Of a stretch of DNA of 64,000 nt, positions 36,693 to 46,400 are shown in pieces; positions within the stretch are counted from its first letter, which is position 1; every line of letters begins with the position of its first letter. The DNA comes from a virus, in the IMG/VR virus record IMGVR_UViG_3300032401_000001, positions 1-64,000 of that record; one strand, written 5' to 3'. A model generated the notes under the pieces. That model searched no databases and had not been told where the DNA came from. It was given only the letters and a program-made list of their open reading frames with translations. Both the position numbers and the translations under genes were made by a program.

Positions 36693-37832
36693 TCACGGCT
36701 CCCAGAGACCAGTCTTCTCGTTGAAGACCATGATAGTCCCCCCGGGGGCGAGGAGACCAGTGAGTTCCGCGGCGTTGGCTAACCGAATGGTGTTGGCGTT
36801 CTGTTGCATCTGCTGATTCTTGACGTCGACACCGGCTTGTGCGGCGCCCTTGAACTTGTCCTGCCGCGTCTCTTGAACTGCGTTACCGGCCCGTGACCAA
36901 CCCGCACCGTGAGCCTTGAAAGCTTCGAGGATCGCGCCTTGGCCACTGTTGTTCACCTGTGCGATGGCCTGCGCGATCATCGCTTGGGTTTCAGAGACGA
37001 GTACTTTGCCCGCCAACACGGCGTCACGACGACGTTCCCAGACACAAGCATCGAGGCCACGTACTGCTAATGACCAGACACCTTGCTCATTGGTTCGGAT
37101 CTGCTTCTTGGTGGTAGTCTTGCCTTCGGCGTTTACGTACGGGGCCACTGTTACGTAGGCCGCCATGCGTGCGACGCCTGGCGCCATGAGGTTGGGCAAG
37201 GTCATCTTGCCCTGGAATTTCTTCAAGCAGCGAATGATCGTCCCTGCGAGACCGTTCTTCTGAGATTCGCCGCGATCATCTCCAGTCTCAATGAACCGTT
37301 GTACGTTCTTCATCGTGCCCGGCCCCATCGCATGGGCGCCGTATTGCAGCCACGTGTAGAGGACCAAGTCCTTCAACACGTTCTTGTCGGCCATCACCAG
37401 GTACTTATGGACGTCGCGGAACTCCGACATGACGACCGGAGTCGCTTGTACCGGGTCAAGGGCTTGGCTCTTGTTCAACCCGTGCCACTTGCCACCCTTG
37501 TCCCACTTGGCCTTCATCTGCCACATGCCGATGTCGTACTCATCTCCCGCAGGTCCGGTGCGGCGGGTGGCTTGGCGGTCCGCTTGGAAACCTGACTCAC
37601 GACGACAAATCGCCATGCAACAGCCGAACGGAACATAGTCGCGGTACTGATCGATGAGCTTGGCCGCGTACTGTGCACGCTTCCACAACGACGAATCGCT
37701 AGTCGTCAGCGCGATGTTGCGGTAAACGACTTGGTTCTGCAGAAAGGAATTCTGGTATTCCTTCGCATATTGCTGCACGGCCGTCGTCGCTGACGGTGGG
37801 GAGTTCGTGATGGGTACCGGCGGTGCCGACAT
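36693..37832 (-). CDS. Virion transglycosylase-like protein
   Basis: A 379-aa protein with an SLT-like lysozyme fold: the catalytic Glu is probably E79 in CRRESGFQA, and YDIGMWQMK follows as in goose-type lysozyme/SLT enzymes. In tail operons such proteins help the tail through the cell wall. C-terminal residues are Ala/Gln-rich. It starts one base after the sigma-like gene's stop. Confidence 0.75.
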   Translation of the reverse strand: MSAPPVPITNSPPSATTAVQQYAKEYQNSFLQNQVVYRNIALTTSDSSLWKRAQYAAKLIDQYRDYVPFGCCMAICRRESGFQADRQATRRTGPAGDEYDIGMWQMKAKWDKGGKWHGLNKSQALDPVQATPVVMSEFRDVHKYLVMADKNVLKDLVLYTWLQYGAHAMGPGTMKNVQRFIETGDDRGESQKNGLAGTIIRCLKKFQGKMTLPNLMAPGVARMAAYVTVAPYVNAEGKTTTKKQIRTNEQGVWSLAVRGLDACVWERRRDAVLAGKVLVSETQAMIAQAIAQVNNSGQGAILEAFKAHGAGWSRAGNAVQETRQDKFKGAAQAGVDVKNQQMQQNANTIRLANAAELTGLLAPGGTIMVFNEKTGLWEP

Positions 37833-37833
37833 C

Positions 37834-38547
37834 TCAGTGTTGTGCCTGCTGGAAGAGCGTCAGCAACTTGCGCTTCTGGTACGACAGCTGCCCCTGCGTG
37901 AGATCGAACTTCTGCATGATCTCCTGGTTCGAGAGGACGTCCTTGCCGCCGTAGCCGGTGATGTGTTCGAAGAGCCGCTGCTGATGCGGTGACATGTCGT
38001 GGTACACGAAGCCGACCAGCGGGTTCTGTGTGTCAGCGACCGGGAAGGTAGCGGGATTGAATTCGCCGGAGGCCAGCAGCTCACGGCGACCGTAGGCCCG
38101 CTGGAACTCCGTGATGCGCTGCTCAGGCCAGCCCAGGTGATCGGAGAGCTCCGACGCGGTCGGGTCGCGCCCGAGCTCGTCCTTCAAGCGCCCCTGCGCG
38201 GCGTGGAAACTCACCATGCCGATGGCCTTGTGCTCGGGTAGGCGTGCTGCCTGGGCATGGCTGTAGGTCAAGCGGGACAGCTTCTGCAAACGGTTGGTGA
38301 CGTGGGTCGCTAGCGCCGTGCCCATGCGCGGGTTGTAGTCCTGGAGCGCCTCGACGGCGAGTACTTTGGCGTGGGTCTCCAGTAGATCACGGGAAAGCAT
38401 CCCCGACCAGCGCCCTACCTGCTGACCGATGAGTGGCTGCAGCTGGTTCAACACCGCTTGCAGGTCGGCGCCAGACCGGCTCTTCTGCCACTGCTGCCAC
38501 AGGCGCAGGTCTTCGGCCTTGCGGCCGCTCACTTCGCCAAGGTCCAT
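37834..38547 (-). CDS. Sigma factor-like protein
   Basis: A 237-aa protein with the layout of a small sigma70-family factor: a region 2-like helix group (LETHAKVLAVEALQDYNP then TALATHVTNRL), a region 3-like stretch (GRDPTASELSDHLG), and a region 4-like helix-turn-helix (LSNQEIMQKFDLTQGQLSYQ). It would direct host RNA polymerase to phage promoters. It is encoded inside the tail operon. CGGAG precedes ATG 38547, and a half dyad (GTAAA) lies at 38556-38560. Sequence match is by eye; a structural protein with a sigma-like fold is the alternative. Confidence 0.7.
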   Translation of the reverse strand: MDLGEVSGRKAEDLRLWQQWQKSRSGADLQAVLNQLQPLIGQQVGRWSGMLSRDLLETHAKVLAVEALQDYNPRMGTALATHVTNRLQKLSRLTYSHAQAARLPEHKAIGMVSFHAAQGRLKDELGRDPTASELSDHLGWPEQRITEFQRAYGRRELLASGEFNPATFPVADTQNPLVGFVYHDMSPHQQRLFEHITGYGGKDVLSNQEIMQKFDLTQGQLSYQKRKLLTLFQQAQH

Positions 38548-38573
38548 GCTCCGAGTTTACTGCAACTGAAGGG

Positions 38574-41516
38574 TCAGCGGGAGAGCTTGTACGTGGAGTA
38601 GATCTTCGCCCGGTGCGCCAGGAGGATGCCGTCCCATTGGGCGCGGAGCACCGGGAACGTGAGGGGTACGCCTTCGCCGGCAGTCTCGTTCTTGACCACA
38701 GCCCCCGCCGGCGGGACCTTCTCACCGGTCTGTGAGGACGTTCCGGCGCCACCCATGGGCGTGGTCGGGCTATCCGGAGGCAGGTTCTGCTGAGCGGCAG
38801 TGGCTACGTCGGCCGGCGTTGCTCCTTTGAGGTAGCGGATGCGAGTGTAGTAGCGCGCGGAGGGGATTCCACCGCCGTTCTGATACGCGAACTCGTCATT
38901 GGCACCTTCACGCACGCCGCCGATGAAAGAGACGTACTCGTCTAGCGTACAAATGGGACGCGAACCGTAGTTCATCCCCGCGTCGAAGCTGTCGAAGAGC
39001 GGTTCGAGGCCGGGTGTAGGGGTGAGCTCACGTTGCGCGGCCCCTGCCAGATTGTGGAACGTCAGCGGTGGCGCTACGATGGCCGCATCGACTTCGGCCA
39101 TCAGTGTCTTCACAGCTTCTTTGAGAGTCAAGAAGCCTTGCGACGACGCTTCGTAGAAGTCCGTGACCGCTTGACCCAGTGCGGGACGGTACAGCGACGC
39201 CGCTATCTTCTCGATCTGATCCAGGGCGTTCAGTGGACCGCGCAGCTCGGAGAACGCCTTCTTGATGCTCTCTGGGTCGAGCTGCAGACTGCCGGTGCGC
39301 GCCTTGGCCATCACCTCGAGCGTCACATCATTGTTCAACGGCGCCAGCGCCGCTTTCTGCGTGGTCAGTGCTGCGCGCTGTTCACGCAACGTCTCTTCAT
39401 TCGTGCCTTCGATCTTGATGGGCTCGATGGTGCCGTCCGGCTTGACGAATGCCAGCAGGTCACGAATACGGCACACCGAAGGGTAGGCGCGTGGCGCCGG
39501 CTGGGCGCGTGAACCTTCGGCGCTGCTCTCGGTACGTCGCCACAGCAAGCGCTGGTAGAACTGATCGGCGCGCCACTCGTGCTGCAGGATGTCGCGGATT
39601 TCGGGAATAGGCTCGGGTGGCGCAGCCGCCGTGGCGAGATTTTTGCGGTCCGGGTTCTGCGGTTGGTCCATCTCGTTGGCAACGTCCGTCAGGAACTCGT
39701 AGATCGTGCGTCCGTAGCTGAAGCTCAGCGAGGTCGCTGCGGACCCGGCCGAAATGGCGTGGGTGACCGCCATGAGATAGCCCACGAGATGCAGCCGCGA
39801 TTGGAAATCGTCGAACGCCACCAACGGGAATCCGGGAACGGGGTAGGGATCAAAGCCGCTGATCTCGATGACGCCGTTCCGCTTCTCGTAGCGCTGCCGG
39901 AAGTACTCGTGCTGAGCGTACAACCGGTAGAGGTCCTTCTCGGTGAGTGACGTCTCGCCTTTAGGCGGCGTGACAGTCTTGGAATCAGGGGTGCCTAGAC
40001 CCTCGGGGCCAAGCGGCTCATTCTGGATCTGCGCTTGGAAATAGAAGAGCCACGGGGGCGCCGCGGCCACTGCAGTGACTGGTCCTTTGAAGAACTCCTC
40101 GGGGTAGAGCAGGATGTTCTTCCCCGTCAGGAACGGATCCTTGACGATGCGCGCCTGCAACCGCTTGTCGATCGCTGGCGGGTAACCGACGGTCACCGCA
40201 TTGACCAACAGACTCTCCGGCTTATCGGTTCCGCCAGCGACCCCCGCCAGCTCGTGGTCTTCGACGTAGAGGCGCGTCGGCTGAGTCGCGTAGCTCTCCT
40301 GGTAGGAGAGCTGATGCACCATCGACGGAAAGATGACGTTGCACACCGGAGCCAGCGAGAAGAGACACTGCGGCTTGACGAAGTAGTTGGTCAAGCGCCC
40401 GGGCTCCATGGGGGTCATGAAGTACGGTGCGGAGAATGCGTTGGGCAGTCCCTGTGCCTTCGAGTTGGCGGCTTGTGCAGCGGCGGCGCCAGTGAGTGGT
40501 TGTCCCAAGAAGTTCTTCGGGGTCGGTCCAGGACCTAGAATCTCTCCGTTCAGGCCAGTCTTGACGTACGCCGGCGTCGGCAGCATGGCCAACTCCAGCT
40601 GCATGATGTCGAGGATCTGCTTGATCATCCCAAAGATGGCCACCTTGGACGCCTCGGCCGCCATCTGATCGCGGAGTGCCTTGACCGCGAAGTTCGAACG
40701 CACTGCGCGCAGGATGGGTGCCAAGCCCACCGGTTGGACTGACTTGGGGGTCGGCGTCTGATTGCCGACGGTGTCACAGACTTCTTCGAGGAAGGGCAGC
40801 GCCACGAACTTGTTGTGGAACTGGTTGCGGCGAATCCAGCGCACGAAGAAGTTGATCGCCGGCAGTGACCGCAGCTTGTCAGGGATCTTCGGTGACGTCA
40901 GTGCCCGGATGAAGTTGTAGATCAGGTCGTAGGGTCGCGTGATGATCTGTTCCTGCGCGGTCTTGTCGTTGCCGACTTCCGGGAGCAGCCCGCGGCAGAA
41001 GAGTGCGTAGGGGAAGGTCGCCACGGCTTGGGTGATCAGCGAACCGTCTTTGCCGGTCTCCTGCACCCCTTCAACGATGCCGGCCACCGTACTCATGTAG
41101 TAGAGGAAGAGCTGCGTGTAGAGTGCGATGTCAGCCACACAATCAATGACGATGCTCCGGCCGAGCGCGGTGTTACTGTAGCCCCAGCCGACGATCTCCC
41201 CTTCGAAGAGCATGCGCCAGGTGGGCTTCTCCGGTTCGAGGTACTCGTCCAGGTAGAAGAGCACCACCGGAACGCGGTCTTCGGCGCCTAGGCGCTGCAG
41301 GAGAGGATCCGGGAAGAGAGTGACGCGGCACTCGGGGATCTTCCAGACGCCGTAGCTCACCGTGGCTGAGGTGATGGGGATCTCGATGCCCGCGATGTAG
41401 AAGAGCAACGGTGCACGGTGCGGCATGTTGCTGGAGAAGACCGCGCGGATGCCCGCCGACTTACCGCTGCGATAGGTGAGCGGGTCGTACTTCTCTTGAC
41501 CGGGGAAGGCCGCCAT
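38574..41516 (-). CDS. Large virion structural protein
   Basis: A 980-aa protein in the tail block. The N-terminal 130 residues are beta-rich (LLFYIAGIEIPITSATVSYG), like the start of tail hub proteins, and a C-terminal part is helical and Pro-rich. No enzyme motif. Probably a hub or baseplate component given the neighbours. Confidence 0.78.
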   Translation of the reverse strand: MAAFPGQEKYDPLTYRSGKSAGIRAVFSSNMPHRAPLLFYIAGIEIPITSATVSYGVWKIPECRVTLFPDPLLQRLGAEDRVPVVLFYLDEYLEPEKPTWRMLFEGEIVGWGYSNTALGRSIVIDCVADIALYTQLFLYYMSTVAGIVEGVQETGKDGSLITQAVATFPYALFCRGLLPEVGNDKTAQEQIITRPYDLIYNFIRALTSPKIPDKLRSLPAINFFVRWIRRNQFHNKFVALPFLEEVCDTVGNQTPTPKSVQPVGLAPILRAVRSNFAVKALRDQMAAEASKVAIFGMIKQILDIMQLELAMLPTPAYVKTGLNGEILGPGPTPKNFLGQPLTGAAAAQAANSKAQGLPNAFSAPYFMTPMEPGRLTNYFVKPQCLFSLAPVCNVIFPSMVHQLSYQESYATQPTRLYVEDHELAGVAGGTDKPESLLVNAVTVGYPPAIDKRLQARIVKDPFLTGKNILLYPEEFFKGPVTAVAAAPPWLFYFQAQIQNEPLGPEGLGTPDSKTVTPPKGETSLTEKDLYRLYAQHEYFRQRYEKRNGVIEISGFDPYPVPGFPLVAFDDFQSRLHLVGYLMAVTHAISAGSAATSLSFSYGRTIYEFLTDVANEMDQPQNPDRKNLATAAAPPEPIPEIRDILQHEWRADQFYQRLLWRRTESSAEGSRAQPAPRAYPSVCRIRDLLAFVKPDGTIEPIKIEGTNEETLREQRAALTTQKAALAPLNNDVTLEVMAKARTGSLQLDPESIKKAFSELRGPLNALDQIEKIAASLYRPALGQAVTDFYEASSQGFLTLKEAVKTLMAEVDAAIVAPPLTFHNLAGAAQRELTPTPGLEPLFDSFDAGMNYGSRPICTLDEYVSFIGGVREGANDEFAYQNGGGIPSARYYTRIRYLKGATPADVATAAQQNLPPDSPTTPMGGAGTSSQTGEKVPPAGAVVKNETAGEGVPLTFPVLRAQWDGILLAHRAKIYSTYKLSR

Positions 41517-41525
41517 GGTCCTAGC

Positions 41526-42293
41526 CTACCCCGCAAGCACGCCGGTCTCGAGCACTTTCGCAAGACAGACGGCCAGGCAGCTCATCGGTACTCGCAGGTT
41601 GGGGTCATCGATGTCGTAGCGGCGGAGCAAATCGGCGTGCATCGCGGGCAGCCCCAGCGTTTGCAGCTCTCCGATGACCGCCGTCAACAAACCGGGTTTA
41701 CCGCGTAAAGCAGTGTCGATGACGAGGTTCGAACGCTGCCGGCACAGGTGGACAGCTGCCTCGATGGACGTGGGTGTTGGCACCAACGTGCGCAGTACTG
41801 GTGCCAAGTCGTTGCTGTGTGCGCGCAGGAACAACCAGCGTACGGCGCGGTTCACCTGGGGTCGATCGATGGCTAGATCGAGCAGCAGGGTACGGAGCTG
41901 ATCGGTGCTGCGCAGCGTTGAATCCCAGTGATCGTAGGGCAGCAGCAGCGACTGTTCGAAGCTGTTGGGAGGACCGACGAAACAAGTCGGGTCTTCGTCA
42001 ACCCACAAGGTCCAGCGCGCGGCGCTGTCACTGAAGACGCCGAAGGTCAACTGCGCCGCATAAGGCCACGCTATCGGCGGCGAAACCTCGTACCGGTAGC
42101 TGCTACCGCCCAAGCTCGTCCGCATGACCGTATAGCCACCGCGAGCTGTTTCGTCGAAGTAGATGACGACGTCATTGATGCTGATGAGCACAGCCGACAG
42201 GAGCGGTGCGCCGGTCAGTGTGAACTTGACGGCCTGCGTCGGTGCTGTCAGGTGGTCAGGTACCGGATCGTAATCGGAAACCACGGCAGGCAC
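41526..42293 (-). CDS. Hypothetical tail protein
   Basis: A 255-aa protein starting at GTG 42293 with AGGGGA six bases before it. The first half is beta-rich, the second helical. One dyad copy lies inside it (41696-41710). Function unknown; it lies between the 980-aa protein and the 321-aa protein in the tail operon. Confidence 0.75.
   Translation of the reverse strand: MPAVVSDYDPVPDHLTAPTQAVKFTLTGAPLLSAVLISINDVVIYFDETARGGYTVMRTSLGGSSYRYEVSPPIAWPYAAQLTFGVFSDSAARWTLWVDEDPTCFVGPPNSFEQSLLLPYDHWDSTLRSTDQLRTLLLDLAIDRPQVNRAVRWLFLRAHSNDLAPVLRTLVPTPTSIEAAVHLCRQRSNLVIDTALRGKPGLLTAVIGELQTLGLPAMHADLLRRYDIDDPNLRVPMSCLAVCLAKVLETGVLAG
41696..41710. repeat. Dyad gTTTAC-CGC-GTAAAG inside a tail gene
   Basis: Inner arms perfect, outer pair mismatched. 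Lies within the 41526-42293 coding sequence. Confidence 0.65.
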
Positions 42294-42296
42294 GTA

Positions 42297-43262
42297 TCAT
42301 CCCCTGTCCATTGGTCTAGTTCCACCACGTACCGACGGTGGTGCCATCGTCGTGCTGGGATTCAAAGGTGGCTGAGTGCGCTCCTGCAGCGTTTTCTGCG
42401 GCGTTGTGGGTGGTGGCGCGGCTGATGTCGTCGGCGTCGGTGCCGTTGATGTTGCTGCGGGTTGAGCGGCGGGCTTCTCGGGCGCCGGCGCCGCCACCTG
42501 CAACTTCTTGGTGTCCGGCGTCGCAGCTGATGCCAACCCGTAGGGGCCACCGTCAGTGAACGGCGTCTTCAGCTTGCAGGGCGTACCCGCCGCCGGCGTG
42601 TAGATGACGTACTGCATCGGAATGAACTGGAACTGGAACGTCGCCATCATCTGCGTCTGGGCACTCAGTCCCTGGTTGTGCATGATGAACACACCCGAGA
42701 CGATGACGCTGTCGTAGCGCAGTCGTGCCAGCTTGCGCCGGCGCGCCAACTGCGTGCTGCGCAGGATGTCACGGTACATCCGCAGCATCCAGACGCGCTG
42801 GTCATCTTGGTAGGTGTTGAGGAGGACGCCACTGTAGGAGAACGTCGGAGCCCTTTGCCCGAAGGTGTAGACGACGAAGTTGTCACTGAGGGACTCGACG
42901 ACTTGGACCTTCTCTTGAAAGGATTCCTGAACGTCCGTCAGCAGAAAGTCGATGAAACCGGTGCCACCGGCGGCGCCTTTGGCCGCGCCACACAGCACCT
43001 GCGCCAGCTGCCGCGATTCTGGTGGGCAAGACTTGACGAAGTTGAGGCGTTCTTGAGCTGTACCGATGTCGATGTAGAGCCGCGCCATCGTCTCGCGGTA
43101 CTCAGCGTCGCGCGGCCCCTTGTTGATGGCGTACTTCGGGGTAGCTCCCGGATAGTCGGAGAAGACTCCGAGGACGGTCTGTGGGCCGTTCTCATCGATG
43201 TAAGGCGGTGACCCGAAGGTTTCGAAATCCCAACCACCCGGGATGATGCCAGGAAGACCCAT
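42297..43262 (-). CDS. Tail protein with Pro/Thr-rich tail
   Basis: A 321-aa protein. Residues 1-220 look folded, with a FSYSGVLLNTYQDDQRVWMLRMY-type stretch broken here as FSYSGVLLN and WMLRMYRDIL, common in tail proteins of large myoviruses. The last 80 residues are Pro/Ala/Thr low-complexity. It starts just after the small 43264 gene. Confidence 0.75.
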   Translation of the reverse strand: MGLPGIIPGGWDFETFGSPPYIDENGPQTVLGVFSDYPGATPKYAINKGPRDAEYRETMARLYIDIGTAQERLNFVKSCPPESRQLAQVLCGAAKGAAGGTGFIDFLLTDVQESFQEKVQVVESLSDNFVVYTFGQRAPTFSYSGVLLNTYQDDQRVWMLRMYRDILRSTQLARRRKLARLRYDSVIVSGVFIMHNQGLSAQTQMMATFQFQFIPMQYVIYTPAAGTPCKLKTPFTDGGPYGLASAATPDTKKLQVAAPAPEKPAAQPAATSTAPTPTTSAAPPPTTPQKTLQERTQPPLNPSTTMAPPSVRGGTRPMDRG

Positions 43263-43263
43263 C

Positions 43264-43470
43264 CTACTGCTCCTGCGGCGTGTCGCCGAGCTCGATCACT
43301 ATCTCGCCGGTGTTGTAGACCACGGCGAACGCTAGCTTGTAGAGCGACGGCAAAGCGAGATCAGCGTCTTGCCGTCGCCGCAGGTTGTTCATGATGTTGT
43401 CGTTGGCCAGGCGCAGCAAGCTCCGCGGCGTCGGCATCGTGAGCTGGCGAGTCGGTTGGTTGGCCATCAT
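43264..43470 (-). CDS. Small hypothetical protein
   Basis: A 68-aa protein between the tape measure and the 321-aa tail protein. ATG 43470 overlaps the tape measure stop (TGATG); ATG 43467 is also possible. Ends in an acidic tail. Function unknown. Confidence 0.68.
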   Translation of the reverse strand: MMANQPTRQLTMPTPRSLLRLANDNIMNNLRRRQDADLALPSLYKLAFAVVYNTGEIVIELGDTPQEQ

Positions 43471-46400
43471 CAATCCTTCGTCGCTCGACCCACCGTGTGC
43501 GCTACGGCTGAAGAGCGCAAGTACTCCGAAGTCTTGCGGAGGTCTTCCGTCGCCGCGCGGAATTCCTTTACGTCACGGCCACTGAGACCAGCTGCGCGTC
43601 CCGCCTCATCGCCGAACTTCTCCAGCTTGTCGGCTTGTTTGCGCGCCGCACGTTCACCGGCTCCACCAACGCCCTTACCACCGACACCTTCGCCACCGGC
43701 CTCGAATCCGCGTCGAACCAACTCAGCGCGTTTTTTCGGATCCTTCTCCGCTTCTTCTACGATAGCGGCTCGATCGTTGCCGGTCTCTGCCGCGATGACA
43801 TCCGCACCCTTCTGCAACGCCATGGCAGTGCGCACGCCCTCACTATCGCCTCTCACCTTCTGGGTCGCAGCAACTTGCGCTTCGCTACTCAGTCCCGCCA
43901 TCGTCTGGCCGAACTGGCGCAGTGCTTGTTGGATCTCAGGATCACCGGGTCTATTCTCCGGTTTACGCGCGTCTTTCCGCAGTCGGTCGTACTCACCCGG
44001 TTTGCCGGCGAGACGCGCTTTCACGGCGTCGCGAAGCTTCGTCGCGTTTTCGCTGTCACCTTTAGCGTCGAGCGCCTCTGCGGACGCCAGTAGCATGAGG
44101 TTGTCATCCTCGGTGCGGATGGCGAATTCTTCGAAGCCCTTCACACCCTTCTCTGAGATCCGTGTCGCCCGTCCTATCACAGCACCGATGACGGCGCCTA
44201 CAGGTCCCGCAGCTAAGAGACCGGCAACGGCACCGGTACCGGTAGCCGTACCAGTTTCACCAAGGAATGTGCGCGTCTTTTCAGCCTGCTCTTCTGCTTG
44301 TTTCTGAGCTTCCTCGAGATTGCGGGCTCGCTTGCCGGTATACGCTTCTTGCGTCGTAGTCAGAGCCCCCTTGGCGGCAGCCCCGCCTTCGTGTCCCAGG
44401 CGCCCCATGACGACCTCACGAGCACCCTGATCCCATTGCTTCGCCGCGGCGTCAGCATCGACACCTTCGCGACTCGCTGCAGCGATGAAATGCTTCTTGG
44501 CTTCTTCGTCACTCAGGGTCTTCGCGCGGCCCGCGAATGGAATGACGGCGCCCAAGCCTTGAACTTGCGCCAACTCCTGTCGTTTCGCCAGCGTACCGCT
44601 CATGCGGTCCACGATGGATTGCATCGTATCGGCGTTCACTTCACCGCCACCACCACCACCACCCCGTTGTGCCGCGTTGAGAGCTTCGATCTGGGCTTGT
44701 TGCGCGCGGGCCATTTCACCTTCGCCCATGCCCATGCCCTTGGAGATGCCAGCACCGAGCTTGGTCACATCCTCAGCTTCACGCCGCAGCTGTTGGGCAA
44801 AGGTTTCACCGCCCTTGATCTTTTCAATAGCCCTGCCCGCTGTGCTGATGCCACCGCCCATCATGAAGCGATCGGCACCACCGGCACCAAACATGTTGGC
44901 GGCCCAGGGCGCGTATTCGGCAACTTGGCCCCACGTGCCACCACGGGCACGCGCCCACTGAGCAACGTTGGATTCGCGCGCTGCGGATGCTTCTGGAAGA
45001 ATGGCCGTACCGACGCCTACCATCGCAGCTTTACCTAAACCACCACCAAAGGCCATCGGCAGAATGTCTTTCGCGCCACCGTACATCGAAGACAGTTCTT
45101 CCCAAGCCGTAAGCGGCGTGTCACCGCGGGTCGGACGCAGCCCTCCCGCAGCACCGCGGGCACGTTCCCAACCCTTGTCGGTGAGCATGTTCCGTTCAAG
45201 GACGCGTTGAGTTTCGCGATTCTCGACAGACAAGCGCTCTGAGGGACGTACAATCTGCGCACCTGTGGTAGTGCGATCACTTCCCGTCCACCACGACGCG
45301 ACGTCGGTACGCAGACCGCGGTACATCTCCCCGAGGCCACCACCGACACGCCCGAGTTTCTCCCCAGCTTCATAGACGGGCCGGAACATCTCGCGCCGGG
45401 TCGCGGCGGCACCGGCGTCGATGACGTTCTGCCGCCGTTCCATCTCCTCTTGGCGCATGCGGGGGATGTCGGCACGAACTTGCTGGGCCGCCGCCCGCCA
45501 GACATCGCGGTTCCCCGCCATGAGCTCGAGGTCGCGCGCCTGCTGCGCTCCCATCCCCAGCTGTTGCAGTGCACTGCCGAGACCGATGTTGCCGCCAAAC
45601 TCGCGCTGTACGTTCATGCCTTGCCGGATGAGCATCATCTGCATGCCCATCGGCCCCAGGCGGCGTCCCATCTCGTCGGCCAGTTCCCGCTGCCGCGAGG
45701 TGAACTCTGAGATCACGCGCTCTTGTGAAACTCCGCCCATCTGGGCCAGCCGCGAGATGTTCGTCGCGGCTCCGGACGCTTGTTGCGACAGCGAAGCGCG
45801 GCCGGACTGCACGTCTTCCAGGCGTTCCTGATCGATCGTCAACTCACCCTTAGCCCCGCGGGTCAGCATCGACATGAGCGGGTAGCGCATGTTGAGCATC
45901 GCCGCCTGGCCTTCCATCATCGTCTGGGCCAGACCCTGGCGACCACCGGCGAGCGCGAGTTGCTGCGGGGTGTAGGTGCCGACGGCTTCAGCTTGCCGGG
46001 CCATGCCGTAGGCGCCCATGCCGGCCTGTGCTCCCAGCCCAGCGGTGAGCCCCGCTTGCTGGAACATCATGCCGCCGTGCCGGCCCGCCGTTTCCATCAG
46101 CGCCTGGGGGGTGGTGCCCGCCATGCGCGAGAAGAGCTGCGCGTTGCGCGCCGCGACCATGGTCTCAGGAACCGAAAGACCCATCGCCCGCATGCTGGCC
46201 ATCGATTGCATGGCCTGCTGTACGTCGGGACTCTCGACGATCATCATGAACTGGCGTACCGCCCGGGCGATGTTGCGCACCTGGCCGGAGATCTGCTCAC
46301 CCGACTGCGCCATGTCCATCATGCCGCGTTGACCAGCGATGTTCGTGATGCGCATCACGTCGCGCATGTTGAACTCGCTCATCTCGCCGCCTTCGACCAT

